From NCBI GenBank assembly GCA_902576125.1, contig CACGUF010000001.1:286866-350865 (forward strand): DNA of 64,000 nt, written 5' to 3'. The position numbers and the translations under genes were made by a program. Below, piece after piece: positions 49,488-58,876 of the stretch (positions are counted from its first letter, which is position 1; each line of letters opens with the position of its first letter). The notes under the pieces are model-generated. The model made no database searches and was not told the DNA's origin. It was given only the letters and a program-made list of their open reading frames with translations. Source of the DNA: an uncultured Alphaproteobacteria bacterium (GTDB lineage: Bacteria; Pseudomonadota; Alphaproteobacteria; HIMB59; GCA-002718135).

Positions 49488-50348
49488 TTGATTAAATCAA
49501 GAGAAAATATTGGAATTTTTTTTGGAGCTTTTGCTTTTTTTATTTTTGCTTCATCAGATGTCATACAAAAATATGCAACAATTCATCATACGATTTTTCA
49601 AATAATTTTTTTTAGATACCTTTTTCTACTTATAGTTTCATTTATAGAATCAAAAAGAAAAAAAAATAAATTTTTTTATAAAACTAAAAATATTAGAATT
49701 CAATTAAGTAGATCAGTTATTTCTGTAATTGAAACTGTTTTTTTTGTTTCTTCATTTAAATATCTATCTTTAGCTACAGCTCATAGTGTTGCTTCTTTGG
49801 CTCCAGTATTTGTAGTTATTTTATCTATGTTAATTTTAAGAGAAAAAATTGAAAAAGCTCTATGGTTTGTTATTTTTTTTGGTTTTATAGGAGTTATAAT
49901 TATATTAAGGCCAGGTTTTGATATTTTTGATATTAAATCACTATTACCATTAGGTGCAGGCTTCTTCTTTGCTTTGTATCAAGTAATTACAAAGAAAGCT
50001 TCTGAGTATGACCCAGATGAAACATCTCTTTTTTTTACTTCTATATTTGGTTTAATTATTATTACAGTTTTAGCTTTGTATTTTTGGCATCCATTAACTT
50101 ATTTTTCTTTTTTTATTTTACCACTGATTGGTATTATGATGACCCTTGCTCATTATTCTTTAATAATTGCTTTAGCAAGGTCTCCTGCAAGTAAAATACA
50201 GCCATTCCATTTTACTTTAATTTTTTGGGCTATTATTTTCGGATATATATTTTATAATGATATACCAGACTTACCAACAATTTTTGGTGCTATAGTTATT
50301 GCTTCCTCAGGAGTATTTATAATTAAAAATCAGACAAAGACTAGTTAA
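49488..50348 (+). CDS. EamA/DMT-family transporter (TTG start)
   Basis: 10-TM DMT pattern; LATAHSVASLAPVFVVILSMLILREKI. Confidence 0.86.
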   Translation: MIKSRENIGIFFGAFAFFIFASSDVIQKYATIHHTIFQIIFFRYLFLLIVSFIESKRKKNKFFYKTKNIRIQLSRSVISVIETVFFVSSFKYLSLATAHSVASLAPVFVVILSMLILREKIEKALWFVIFFGFIGVIIILRPGFDIFDIKSLLPLGAGFFFALYQVITKKASEYDPDETSLFFTSIFGLIIITVLALYFWHPLTYFSFFILPLIGIMMTLAHYSLIIALARSPASKIQPFHFTLIFWAIIFGYIFYNDIPDLPTIFGAIVIASSGVFIIKNQTKTS

Positions 50349-51189
50349 GGTTAGTTTTGATAAATTTATAACCTTCTTGGTAAACTTCCTCTTTTGATGG
50401 AAAAAAATCTCTCCAAACTCTAGTTGCAGCAGCTAAATCTGGTAACGCTCTACCAAAAGCCTCTATAGTTAGCCAACCATCATAACCTGTATCTTTTATA
50501 GCTTTAAATGTTTCCACCCAGGGGACGTTTCCCTTACCTGGGGTCCCCCGATCATTTTCAGAGATATGAATGTGGTTTATATTTTTAATTGTTTTAGATA
50601 TAACACCTACAGGATCTTTTTCTTCAATATTTGCATGAAAAGTATCGTATAAGTAACCAAAATTATCTCGATTAACTAAATCAACATAATCTGAAGCATC
50701 TTGTCCAATATTTAAAAAATAACATTCGAATCTGTTGAGTGGTTCAATTGATAACTTAAGAGATACTTGCTTGGCATAGTCTGCAGCATCTTGATGAACT
50801 TTTGCAGCATATTCTTTTTCTTTTTGTGTAGGTGGTTCACCTGAAAAAACACCCAGAGGCTGATGATAGGGCCCTGCTAATATTTCACTTCCTAGTGCAG
50901 CGCTGCAATCTATTGCCCATTTCATATATTCTAGAGCATTTGAACGTGAATTTTCATTATCACTTATTGGACTTCTATCTTCATCAGGAATAACGGTTAC
51001 ACTTGTGCAGTCTAGTCCATTGTCTTTAAGGACTTTGCCAATATTTGCAAAATGAGAAACTTTTTCTTCTCCACCAAATATTGGTATTTCAACACCGTCA
51101 TAACCAACGTTCTTAATTTTTTCTAATAAATCAAATTCATCCTCAACAAGATTTGTTGTCCATAACAACATGTTAAAACCGATTTTCAT
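50341..51189 (-). CDS. Ketose 3-epimerase / sugar isomerase TIM barrel (tagatose/allulose 3-epimerase-like)
   Basis: LSIEPLNRFECYFLN, YLYDTFHANIEEKDPV, HISENDRGTPGKGNVPW. Confidence 0.87.
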   Translation of the reverse strand: MKIGFNMLLWTTNLVEDEFDLLEKIKNVGYDGVEIPIFGGEEKVSHFANIGKVLKDNGLDCTSVTVIPDEDRSPISDNENSRSNALEYMKWAIDCSAALGSEILAGPYHQPLGVFSGEPPTQKEKEYAAKVHQDAADYAKQVSLKLSIEPLNRFECYFLNIGQDASDYVDLVNRDNFGYLYDTFHANIEEKDPVGVISKTIKNINHIHISENDRGTPGKGNVPWVETFKAIKDTGYDGWLTIEAFGRALPDLAAATRVWRDFFPSKEEVYQEGYKFIKTNLN

Positions 51190-51285
51190 AATTTATAAAT
51201 ATAAAATACTATGAGAATAAATCTATAAAGAATATTTATATAAATAAATAAGTAATTAATAAAATTTAATTTCAATAAGAAAAAA

Positions 51286-52407
51286 TTAGCTTGTAATTGT
51301 AGAGCTTATAGCATCATTGACTAATGATGGTTTTTCGATGTGAGCCATGTGTCCACAATCTTTTTCTATAATTATATTTATTTCATCATTTAATACTTGA
51401 TGATGACTAGATGGAATAATTTGATCTTCTTTGCCCCAAACTACACATACAGGAATTTTAATTGAATTAATTTCTTCAATTAAGTTATTTTTTTGTTCAC
51501 CATTAATAATAATTTCATTTTGTATTTTTGTGAGTGTTGTTTGAACATTATCAATTCTTAAAAATTTTAAAACCTCATTTAACATTTCACGTGTTATAAT
51601 TTCAGAGTTGAAATATAGTTTTTCAATTTCTTTTTTTAAATCTCTTCTATTTTCTGCATTTATAAAATTATTTAAATAAGTTGAATCAATTTCTTTTCCT
51701 AAGCCAATAGGACTTATTAATGTTAATGAATTGATTAGATCGGGAAATAGAGAAGCAGTTTTTATTGAAACACCTGCACCAAAAGAATGACCAACTAAAT
51801 TAATAGAATTAATATCATTTTCTTTGCAAAATGATGCAGTTAAAGTAGCTAGTTCATCCAAAGTTGAATTATGAATATTTTTCTCTGACATTCCATGACC
51901 AGGTAAATCAATCGCATAGGTATTAAACTTATCTGAAAGCTCACTTTGGTTAAACATCCAATTATTTAAGTCTCCACCAAAACCATGAATGAATAAAATA
52001 TTTTGCTCTTTGGAGTTAACAGTTTTAATAAAATTAATTTCTAAATTTGATACTTTTATTTTTTCATTATTATCTTCTTCATTTTCATCAGAACTCACAT
52101 CTGGCGTAAAATTTGAATTAAATTCATTAATAAATTCATTAATTATTTTATCATCAGTATCTTCTTTACCACAAACTGCAATCAAGGATCCTACAGGAAC
52201 TGTATCTCCTTCATTAGCACAAATTTTTAAAATTTTACCATCCTCAGGTGATTCCATTTCATTTACAACTTTTTCAGTTTCTATTTCTAAAATCATTTCA
52301 CCTTTAGATATATTTTCACCATTTGATTTAATCCATTTCAAGATTGACCCTTCTTTCATTGAAAGTCCCCACTTAGGCATTGTAATGGCTTTTAAATCAG
52401 TATTCAC
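51286..52407 (-). CDS. acoC: AcoC-like protein: lipoyl domain fused to alpha/beta hydrolase
   Basis: N-terminus MPKWGLSMKEGSILKW..IETEKVVNEMESPEDG (lipoyl Lys). C-terminus LFIHGFGGDLNNW, LVGHSFGAG, DCGHMAHIEKP (hydrolase). Confidence 0.88.
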   Translation of the reverse strand: MNTDLKAITMPKWGLSMKEGSILKWIKSNGENISKGEMILEIETEKVVNEMESPEDGKILKICANEGDTVPVGSLIAVCGKEDTDDKIINEFINEFNSNFTPDVSSDENEEDNNEKIKVSNLEINFIKTVNSKEQNILFIHGFGGDLNNWMFNQSELSDKFNTYAIDLPGHGMSEKNIHNSTLDELATLTASFCKENDINSINLVGHSFGAGVSIKTASLFPDLINSLTLISPIGLGKEIDSTYLNNFINAENRRDLKKEIEKLYFNSEIITREMLNEVLKFLRIDNVQTTLTKIQNEIIINGEQKNNLIEEINSIKIPVCVVWGKEDQIIPSSHHQVLNDEINIIIEKDCGHMAHIEKPSLVNDAISSTITS

Positions 52408-52417
52408 AATATTTTTT

Positions 52418-53419
52418 TTAAAGAATTTCTCTTGCTGTATTTATTACTTTCTCTTCACTAGGAAGATATAAATCTTCTAATGGTGGCGAAAAAGGTACAG
52501 GAGTATGAGGTGGCGTTACCATCTTGATACCAGCTTTGAGAGAGTCAAATGAGTTCTGACAAATCAATGCAGATATATCAGTTGCAATATTACATCTTGG
52601 ATAAGACTCATCAACAATAACCACCTTTCCCGTTTCTTCAGCTGCTTCTAATATAGAGTCCTCATCAAGTGGTGATAAAGTTCTGAGATCTAAAACTGTA
52701 GATGTTTTACCTTCTTTTTTTAAAGTATCGGCAACTTTATTACATATTTCAACTGTTTGCCCCATGGCAATAAATGTTATATCTTTTCCTTCTCTAGTAA
52801 AATTAGCTTCACCAAAAGGGATTGTGTAAGATTCATCAGGAACATCACCTGATGTGTCATAAAGGTTTTTGTGTTCCATAAAAATTACTGGATCATTATC
52901 TCTTATTGATTGAATTAACAAACCTTTAGCATCATAAGGATTTGATGGAAGAACAACTTTAATTCCTGGAACATGTGTAAACATAGGATACAAGCATTGA
53001 CTATGTTGACTTGCAGCTCTTAATCCTCCCCCATACATTGTTCTTATAGTAAGTGGTGTGACTGCTTTCCCTCCAAACATATATCTAAACTTAGCAGTTT
53101 GATTTAATATTTGATCAAAACAAACACCCATAAAATCAACAAACATTAATTCTGCAACTGGACGTAGTCCTGTTAAAGCTGCACCTGAGGCCATACCCAT
53201 AATTGCAGTTTCTGTTATAGGTGTATCAATAATTCTTTCTCTTCCAAAATGTTTAAGTAAACCTTTAGTAACACCTAAAACTCCACCCCAAGCATCTTGC
53301 TCTCCATTAGTACCTGCACCTCCAGCCACATCTTCACCAATTACAACAACATTTTTGTCTTTTTGCATTTCTTGAAGCAGAGCTTCGTTAATTGCTTCTC
53401 TGTAAGTTTTTAAGGACAT
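52418..53419 (-). CDS. acoB: TPP-dependent dehydrogenase E1 beta (AcoB-like)
   Basis: TYREAINEALLQEMQKDKNVVVIGEDVAGGAGTNG; DTPITETAIMGMASGAAL. Confidence 0.9.
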   Translation of the reverse strand: MSLKTYREAINEALLQEMQKDKNVVVIGEDVAGGAGTNGEQDAWGGVLGVTKGLLKHFGRERIIDTPITETAIMGMASGAALTGLRPVAELMFVDFMGVCFDQILNQTAKFRYMFGGKAVTPLTIRTMYGGGLRAASQHSQCLYPMFTHVPGIKVVLPSNPYDAKGLLIQSIRDNDPVIFMEHKNLYDTSGDVPDESYTIPFGEANFTREGKDITFIAMGQTVEICNKVADTLKKEGKTSTVLDLRTLSPLDEDSILEAAEETGKVVIVDESYPRCNIATDISALICQNSFDSLKAGIKMVTPPHTPVPFSPPLEDLYLPSEEKVINTAREIL

Positions 53420-53434
53420 AATTTTTCCTAACTA

Positions 53435-54400
53435 TTAATATTTAATGTAAACATCGGTTAATAAATCTTTTGATGTTGGAAATTCGGCTTTCTTAGATTC
53501 ATCAATCGCATTTTTTATTTTTGCTTTTGCTTCATTTTCAATTTTTTCTAACTGATCCAATTCTAATAATCCAGCTTCAGTAACCTTCATTTTAAAAATC
53601 TTAAGCGGATCTTCATCATTTTTTATTCTTTCATTTTCTTCTTTAGTTCTATACGAAATAGCATCACCTTCAAAATGCCCATAAACTTTACTTGTTTTGA
53701 TATGCAGCAATGCTGGGCCCTTACCATTTCTAGCATTTTCAATTACATGTTTAGCAGTTTCATAAACTTCAAAAAAATTATCTCCATCTACTTCATGAGA
53801 GTCTAAGCCAAACGCTTTTCCTCTATCAAGAATTTTACCACCAACAGCATATTCTCTAGCTGTAGATTCCGCATATCCATTATCTTCACACACAAATATT
53901 GCTGGAAGTTTAAGTACACTAGCCATGTTCATTGACTCAGATATTGAACCTTGATTTGATGCACCATCACCAAAAAAACCAACTGAAACGTTATTTGTTT
54001 TTTTTGTTTTATAAGTAAGTGCTGCACCAAGAACAATAGGTGGACCACCTCCAACTATTCCATTTGCTCCTAACATACCTTTTGAAAGATCTGCAATATG
54101 CATTGAGCCACCTTTACCTCCACATATCCCATCTTTTTTTCCATATAATTCTTTCATCATATCTGTAACATCACATCCTTTAGCAATACAGTGACCATGA
54201 CCTCTATGAGTACTTGCTATTGTATCTTTTTGATTTAAATTCATACAAATACCCATTGCGGATGCTTCTTCCCCAACGTACAAATGAACAAAACCAGGCA
54301 TTGCATCAGCTGCAAATTCATAATGAACTGCATCATCAAACTCCCTAATCATACACATACCCTGGTAGGCTTTTAATAATTCTTCTCTGTTTAATTGCAT
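53435..54400 (-). CDS. acoA: TPP-dependent dehydrogenase E1 alpha (AcoA-like)
   Basis: STHRGHGHCIAKG; GGKGGSMHIADLSKGMLGANGIVGGG; GFFGDGASNQGSISESMNMA (TPP motif). Confidence 0.9.
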   Translation of the reverse strand: MQLNREELLKAYQGMCMIREFDDAVHYEFAADAMPGFVHLYVGEEASAMGICMNLNQKDTIASTHRGHGHCIAKGCDVTDMMKELYGKKDGICGGKGGSMHIADLSKGMLGANGIVGGGPPIVLGAALTYKTKKTNNVSVGFFGDGASNQGSISESMNMASVLKLPAIFVCEDNGYAESTAREYAVGGKILDRGKAFGLDSHEVDGDNFFEVYETAKHVIENARNGKGPALLHIKTSKVYGHFEGDAISYRTKEENERIKNDEDPLKIFKMKVTEAGLLELDQLEKIENEAKAKIKNAIDESKKAEFPTSKDLLTDVYIKY

Positions 54401-54511
54401 AAAATAAATTTATTATATGTCTAATTAAAATAAATAAACATTATTTATATAATTGCTTTCTTTTATAATTTACATCAGTATGTTTCTTATAATAATTATA
54501 CGGAGGAATAA

Positions 54512-55567
54512 ATGACAATCAAAGGTCCAGCTATTTTTTTAGCTCAATTTGCAGGGGATAAAGAACCCTTTAATACTCTTGAAAATATAACTAAGTGGGC
54601 TGCAGATTTAGGTTATAGAGGTGTTCAAATTCCAACATGGGATGCAAGAATGATAGATCTTAAAAAAGCATCTGAGAGTAAAGATTATTGTGATGAAATA
54701 AAAGGTATATGTAAAAATAATAAGATTGAGATCAGTGAACTTTCAACTCATTTACAAGGTCAATTAGTTGCTGTTCATCCCGCATATGACATTGGATTTG
54801 ATCAATTTGCTCCTAGTGAAGTTCATAATGACCCAAAAAAAAGACAAGCTTGGGCAGTCGATCAAGTTAAAATGGCAGCCAAAGCATCTAGAAATTTAGG
54901 TATTGATGTTTCTGTTAGTTTTCCAGGAGCTTTATTATGGCCTTACATTTATAGTTGGCCTCCACGATTACCTGGACTTGTAGAAGATGGTTTTAAAGAG
55001 TTATCAAAAAGATGGACTCCAATTTTAGATGTGTATGAAGATAATGGAGTAGATTTATGTTACGAAGCTCATGCAAGTGAAGATATACACGACGGTGCTT
55101 CTTGGGAAATGTTTTTAAGTGCCGTTAAAGAACATCCAAGATGTAATCTACTTTATGATCCTAGTCATTTTGTGCTTCAGCAATTAGATTATCTTCATTA
55201 CATTGATCTGTATCATGATCGTATTAAAATGTTTCATGTTAAGGATGCAGAGTTTAACTCATCAGGTAGAAACGGAGTATATGGAGGTTATCTTGATTGG
55301 AGAGATAGGGCAGGACGTTTTCGCTCGCTTGGAGATGGTCAAGTAGATTTTTCAAGTATATTTACTAAGCTAACATACCATGGTTTCACAGGTTGGGCAG
55401 TACTTGAATGGGAATGTGCAATTAAAGACTCAGTTCAGGGCGCACGTGAAGGAGCTCCATTTATTCAAAATCATATTATTACTGCTTCACAGGGTGCTTT
55501 TGATGATTTTATTGATAAAAGTGGAGATAATAAAGAAGCAAATAAAAAAATTCTTGGAATAGAATAG
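54512..55567 (+). CDS. Sugar phosphate isomerase/epimerase family TIM barrel (IolE-like)
   Basis: AADLGYRGVQIPTWDARMIDL; CYEAHASEDIHDG; LLYDPSHFVLQQLDYLHYIDLYHDRIKMFHVKDAEF. Confidence 0.86.
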   Translation: MTIKGPAIFLAQFAGDKEPFNTLENITKWAADLGYRGVQIPTWDARMIDLKKASESKDYCDEIKGICKNNKIEISELSTHLQGQLVAVHPAYDIGFDQFAPSEVHNDPKKRQAWAVDQVKMAAKASRNLGIDVSVSFPGALLWPYIYSWPPRLPGLVEDGFKELSKRWTPILDVYEDNGVDLCYEAHASEDIHDGASWEMFLSAVKEHPRCNLLYDPSHFVLQQLDYLHYIDLYHDRIKMFHVKDAEFNSSGRNGVYGGYLDWRDRAGRFRSLGDGQVDFSSIFTKLTYHGFTGWAVLEWECAIKDSVQGAREGAPFIQNHIITASQGAFDDFIDKSGDNKEANKKILGIE

Positions 55568-55575
55568 GAGGTTAA

Positions 55576-56484
55576 ATGAAAAAAACATCTATAGGGACAT
55601 GGGCTTACAATGTTGGTCCATATGGAGAAAACCCAATACCTTTTGATACAGTAGGATCAACTTTAGCAAAATTGAATTTTCAAGGAATGGAATTAGGTGG
55701 ATTTAATGGTTATCCTAATCCACATAATCATCCTGAAAAAGAACAACGTGATGCACTTAAAGAAAAAATGAATAATTGGGGACTTTCTTTCTCAGGTTTT
55801 GCTCAAGATTTATGGAGTGAAGAACTGTTAAACACCGATGATCAATCAAAATATATTTCAGAATTTAAAGCTAATGTAGATTTTGCTGTAGACTTAGGCA
55901 TCAAAGGTGTGAGAGTAGATTGTGTGCAACCTCCAACGATTCATAATGAAGTGGATGATGATACTCTATTTTCTAGGTTAACTAATACTTGGGATACATG
56001 TATCAACTACGCTGCTGATAAAGGTATATACGTAACATGGGAGTTTGAACCTGGTTTTGCTTTTAATAAACCTTCGTACGTACTTAAAGTTTTAGATAAA
56101 TTGCAACATGAAAATTTTGGACTTATGTATGATACATGTCATGGACAAATGTTAGGTGTTATTGGTGCACGTCAGCAAGGTGAAAAAGAAATTGTAAAAG
56201 ATCAACTTGAGTTAATTAGAAAATTTAGTGGAAGAATAAATCACATCCATCTCATTGACTCAGATAATACATGTCACAAAGATGCTGAAGGTAATGATGA
56301 AACTAGTGCACATCCTCCATTTGGTGATGGTATTTTAGATTTTGATCAAATCGTTCCCGTACTTGCTAAAGAAAATGTTGGTCATGATTGGTGGACTGTT
56401 GATCTTTGTTTTTGGCCTGAAGCATGGGATGCTACTGAGAAATGCAAAACAGCTCTTGATGGTCTTGTATCTAAATACGGTTAA
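55576..56484 (+). CDS. Sugar phosphate isomerase/epimerase family TIM barrel
   Basis: SIGTWAYNVGPYGENPIPFDTVGSTLAKLNFQGMEL; GLMYDTCHGQM; INHIHLIDSDNT. Confidence 0.85.
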   Translation: MKKTSIGTWAYNVGPYGENPIPFDTVGSTLAKLNFQGMELGGFNGYPNPHNHPEKEQRDALKEKMNNWGLSFSGFAQDLWSEELLNTDDQSKYISEFKANVDFAVDLGIKGVRVDCVQPPTIHNEVDDDTLFSRLTNTWDTCINYAADKGIYVTWEFEPGFAFNKPSYVLKVLDKLQHENFGLMYDTCHGQMLGVIGARQQGEKEIVKDQLELIRKFSGRINHIHLIDSDNTCHKDAEGNDETSAHPPFGDGILDFDQIVPVLAKENVGHDWWTVDLCFWPEAWDATEKCKTALDGLVSKYG

Positions 56485-56497
56485 TCTATTTTAAAAA

Positions 56498-57247
56498 ATG
56501 AACAATATAGATTTAAATAATAAAATAGCAGTTGTTACAGGTGCTTCACAAGGTTTTGGTTATGCAATAGCAAAAAGATTTACTGAATCTGGCGCTAAAG
56601 TAATTAATATTGATAAAGATCCTGAAGCAACTGCTGAAGCTAAAAGTAAAGGTGAATTTACTTACGCTGATACTTTTGAAATTGACATTACAAATTTTGA
56701 AATAGTTGAGGAAACATTCAAGACAATAATTGATAAGTATAATAACATTGATATTTTGGTTAATAATGCTGGTATAGCAGGTCCTTCTTTTAAAACATGG
56801 GAATATCCCTCAGATGATTGGAATAAAGTAATAGATATAGACCTTAATGGAACATTTAATTGTTGTAAAGTTGTAACTCCATATATGATAAAAAATAACT
56901 ATGGACGCATTGTTAATATTGCAAGTATAGCAGGTAAAGATGGAAATCCTAATGCATCCGCATATAGTGCTGCAAAAGCTGCAGTTATTGCACTTACAAA
57001 ATCTCTTGGTAAGGAATTAGCTGATTATAATATAGCGGTAAATTGTGTTACACCAGCTGCAGCAAAGACTAAGATATTTGATCAGATTAGTGAAGAGCAC
57101 ATAAATTACATGTTATCAAAAATACCTAGAAATAGATTTTTGAAAGTCGATGAATTAGCATCAATGGTGTCATGGATGGTTTCTGAAGAAAATTCTTTTA
57201 CTACTGGTGGAGTGTTTGATATAAGTGGTGGAAGGGCAACATATTAA
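56498..57247 (+). CDS. Short-chain dehydrogenase/reductase
   Basis: VVTGASQGFGYAIAKRF, LVNNAGIAG, YSAAKAAV. Confidence 0.92.
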   Translation: MNNIDLNNKIAVVTGASQGFGYAIAKRFTESGAKVINIDKDPEATAEAKSKGEFTYADTFEIDITNFEIVEETFKTIIDKYNNIDILVNNAGIAGPSFKTWEYPSDDWNKVIDIDLNGTFNCCKVVTPYMIKNNYGRIVNIASIAGKDGNPNASAYSAAKAAVIALTKSLGKELADYNIAVNCVTPAAAKTKIFDQISEEHINYMLSKIPRNRFLKVDELASMVSWMVSEENSFTTGGVFDISGGRATY

Positions 57248-57256
57248 AATTAAATT

Positions 57257-58333
57257 ATGGCTTATCTAGAATTAAAAAATATTACCAAAAAATATGATGA
57301 TTTAGTTGCAGTAGATCAATTAAATTTTTCTGTTGAAAAAAATGAATTTGCTGTTTTGTTCGGTTCTTCTGCTGCTGGAAAAACGACCACCTTACGTTGC
57401 ATAGCTGGTTTAGAAAAAACACAAAATGGTGAAGTATGGTTTAATAATAATAACTTTACTGATTCTCCAATTCAAGGAAGAGAAATGGCAATGGTATTCC
57501 AAACATTTGCTCTTTACCCTCATCTAACGACTGAAGATAATCTTGCATACCCACTTATAAAGAAAAAACTTGATAAATCTGAAATATCAAAAAGAATATC
57601 TGAAACTTCAGAAATGTTAAGAATTACTCATGCTCTTAAAAGAAAACCTGATACTCTTTCTGGAGGTGAGCAACAAAGATTAGCAATTGGTAGAGCTCTA
57701 ATTCAGCAACCGAAATTATTACTTTTAGATGAACCATTGGCTAATCTTGATGCAAAATTGAGACATGATACACGTGCAGAACTTAAAAGATTACAAAGAG
57801 ACTTAAATATGACTATGGTTTATGCAACACCAGATCAATTAGAAGCTCTAACAATGGGTGATAACATTACTATAATTAAAGAAGGTAAATTTATTCAAAA
57901 GGGTACACCAGACCAGTTATATGAAAATCCAAAAAATCTTTATGTAGGTAAAATGATTGGATCACCTGAAATGAATTTAATTAATGCCAAAATTGTGAAT
58001 AATCAGATTCAATTACCTTTTGGAAATGTATCAACTAATAAAAATAAAAAAATTAATTCTGATTTTATTTCGACTGATCTAATTTTTGGGATTCGACCAA
58101 ATGATATTAGCATTTCTAATGGTGGTGAAAACTATGAGGCTAAAATATTTTTGAAAGAACCACTTGGAGATGTCACTATATTAGATTTAACTATTAAAGA
58201 AATTAAAATGAAAATGATTTTACCTGAAGAAGAAGCTATAAATTATGAAACTGGTCAAAACATTAAAGTTAGTTTCAACATTAATAATTCTTATTTATTT
58301 GCTAATGATACAGGCGTTAGTGCTTTAAATTAG
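57257..58333 (+). CDS. ABC importer ATPase 1 (MalK/GlpS-like) with atypical Walker A (GSSAAGKT) and H-to-P in the switch loop
   Basis: LFGSSAAGKTTTLR; LSGGEQQRLAIGRAL; LLLLDEPLANLD; VYATPDQLEALTM (normally xTHDQ). Confidence 0.9.
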   Translation: MAYLELKNITKKYDDLVAVDQLNFSVEKNEFAVLFGSSAAGKTTTLRCIAGLEKTQNGEVWFNNNNFTDSPIQGREMAMVFQTFALYPHLTTEDNLAYPLIKKKLDKSEISKRISETSEMLRITHALKRKPDTLSGGEQQRLAIGRALIQQPKLLLLDEPLANLDAKLRHDTRAELKRLQRDLNMTMVYATPDQLEALTMGDNITIIKEGKFIQKGTPDQLYENPKNLYVGKMIGSPEMNLINAKIVNNQIQLPFGNVSTNKNKKINSDFISTDLIFGIRPNDISISNGGENYEAKIFLKEPLGDVTILDLTIKEIKMKMILPEEEAINYETGQNIKVSFNINNSYLFANDTGVSALN

Positions 58334-58716
58334 TCTTCCATTCTTTCATCAAATAGATCTTTAAGTGATCTTGTTTCATCATAAAAAAAATTTTCAAAAG
58401 ATTTAATTAAATCATTAGAAGGAACTAATCCTACTTTTCTTTTATCTCGAATTGATCTTTGTTCTAATATTATTTTACGATTTATAGACTCTTTTATATA
58501 TTTCAGTATGGTTATATGTGAAACTTGTATTTTATGTATAAGGTCACTTTTTGTTATAATTTCTTTTTCATAATAGGCATTAAGAATATTAAGCATAAAT
58601 AGCCAATGAATTCTTGATCTTCGAAAATAATTGATAGTATCATTTTTTTCATCTTGAGAGTCATCAAAATGTCTAATTTTTCTTTTTAAATATTTTTTTA
58701 TTGTGTTTTCTAGCAT
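58330..58716 (-). CDS. Small winged-HTH-like DNA-binding protein (MarR-like), candidate local regulator
   Basis: HWLFMLNILNAYYEKEIITKSDLIHKIQVSHITILKYIKESINRKIILEQRSIRDKRKVGLVPSNDLIKSF: helix-turn-helix plus basic wing; divergent from the SBP gene. Confidence 0.6.
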   Translation of the reverse strand: MLENTIKKYLKRKIRHFDDSQDEKNDTINYFRRSRIHWLFMLNILNAYYEKEIITKSDLIHKIQVSHITILKYIKESINRKIILEQRSIRDKRKVGLVPSNDLIKSFENFFYDETRSLKDLFDERMED

Positions 58717-58876
58717 TTAAAATTTTTTATTTATAACAATCTTTCTAAGTGTATATAATATTATAAAACTATTAAAAAATAAGAGTATTTTTTTTCATAT
58801 ATATATAAAGATTCTTTATATTTATCATTAAAATTTCTGATTTAATATATTCAAGAATATAATTACGGGAGGTAAA

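Noticed and set aside
51286-54400. Housekeeping pyruvate dehydrogenase
   Set aside because: The E2 carries a lipoyl-alpha/beta hydrolase (AcoC-like) instead of an acyltransferase core, and the genes lie within a catabolic island.
55380-55562. 60-aa plus ORF inside the SPIE gene
   Set aside because: Alternative frame of a well-supported CDS, low complexity.
57257-58333. ATPase 1 as a pseudogene because of H-to-P and altered Walker A
   Set aside because: The frame is intact, Walker B, Q-loop and signature are preserved, and the defects complement ATPase 2 in one composite site, which argues for functional asymmetry rather than decay.
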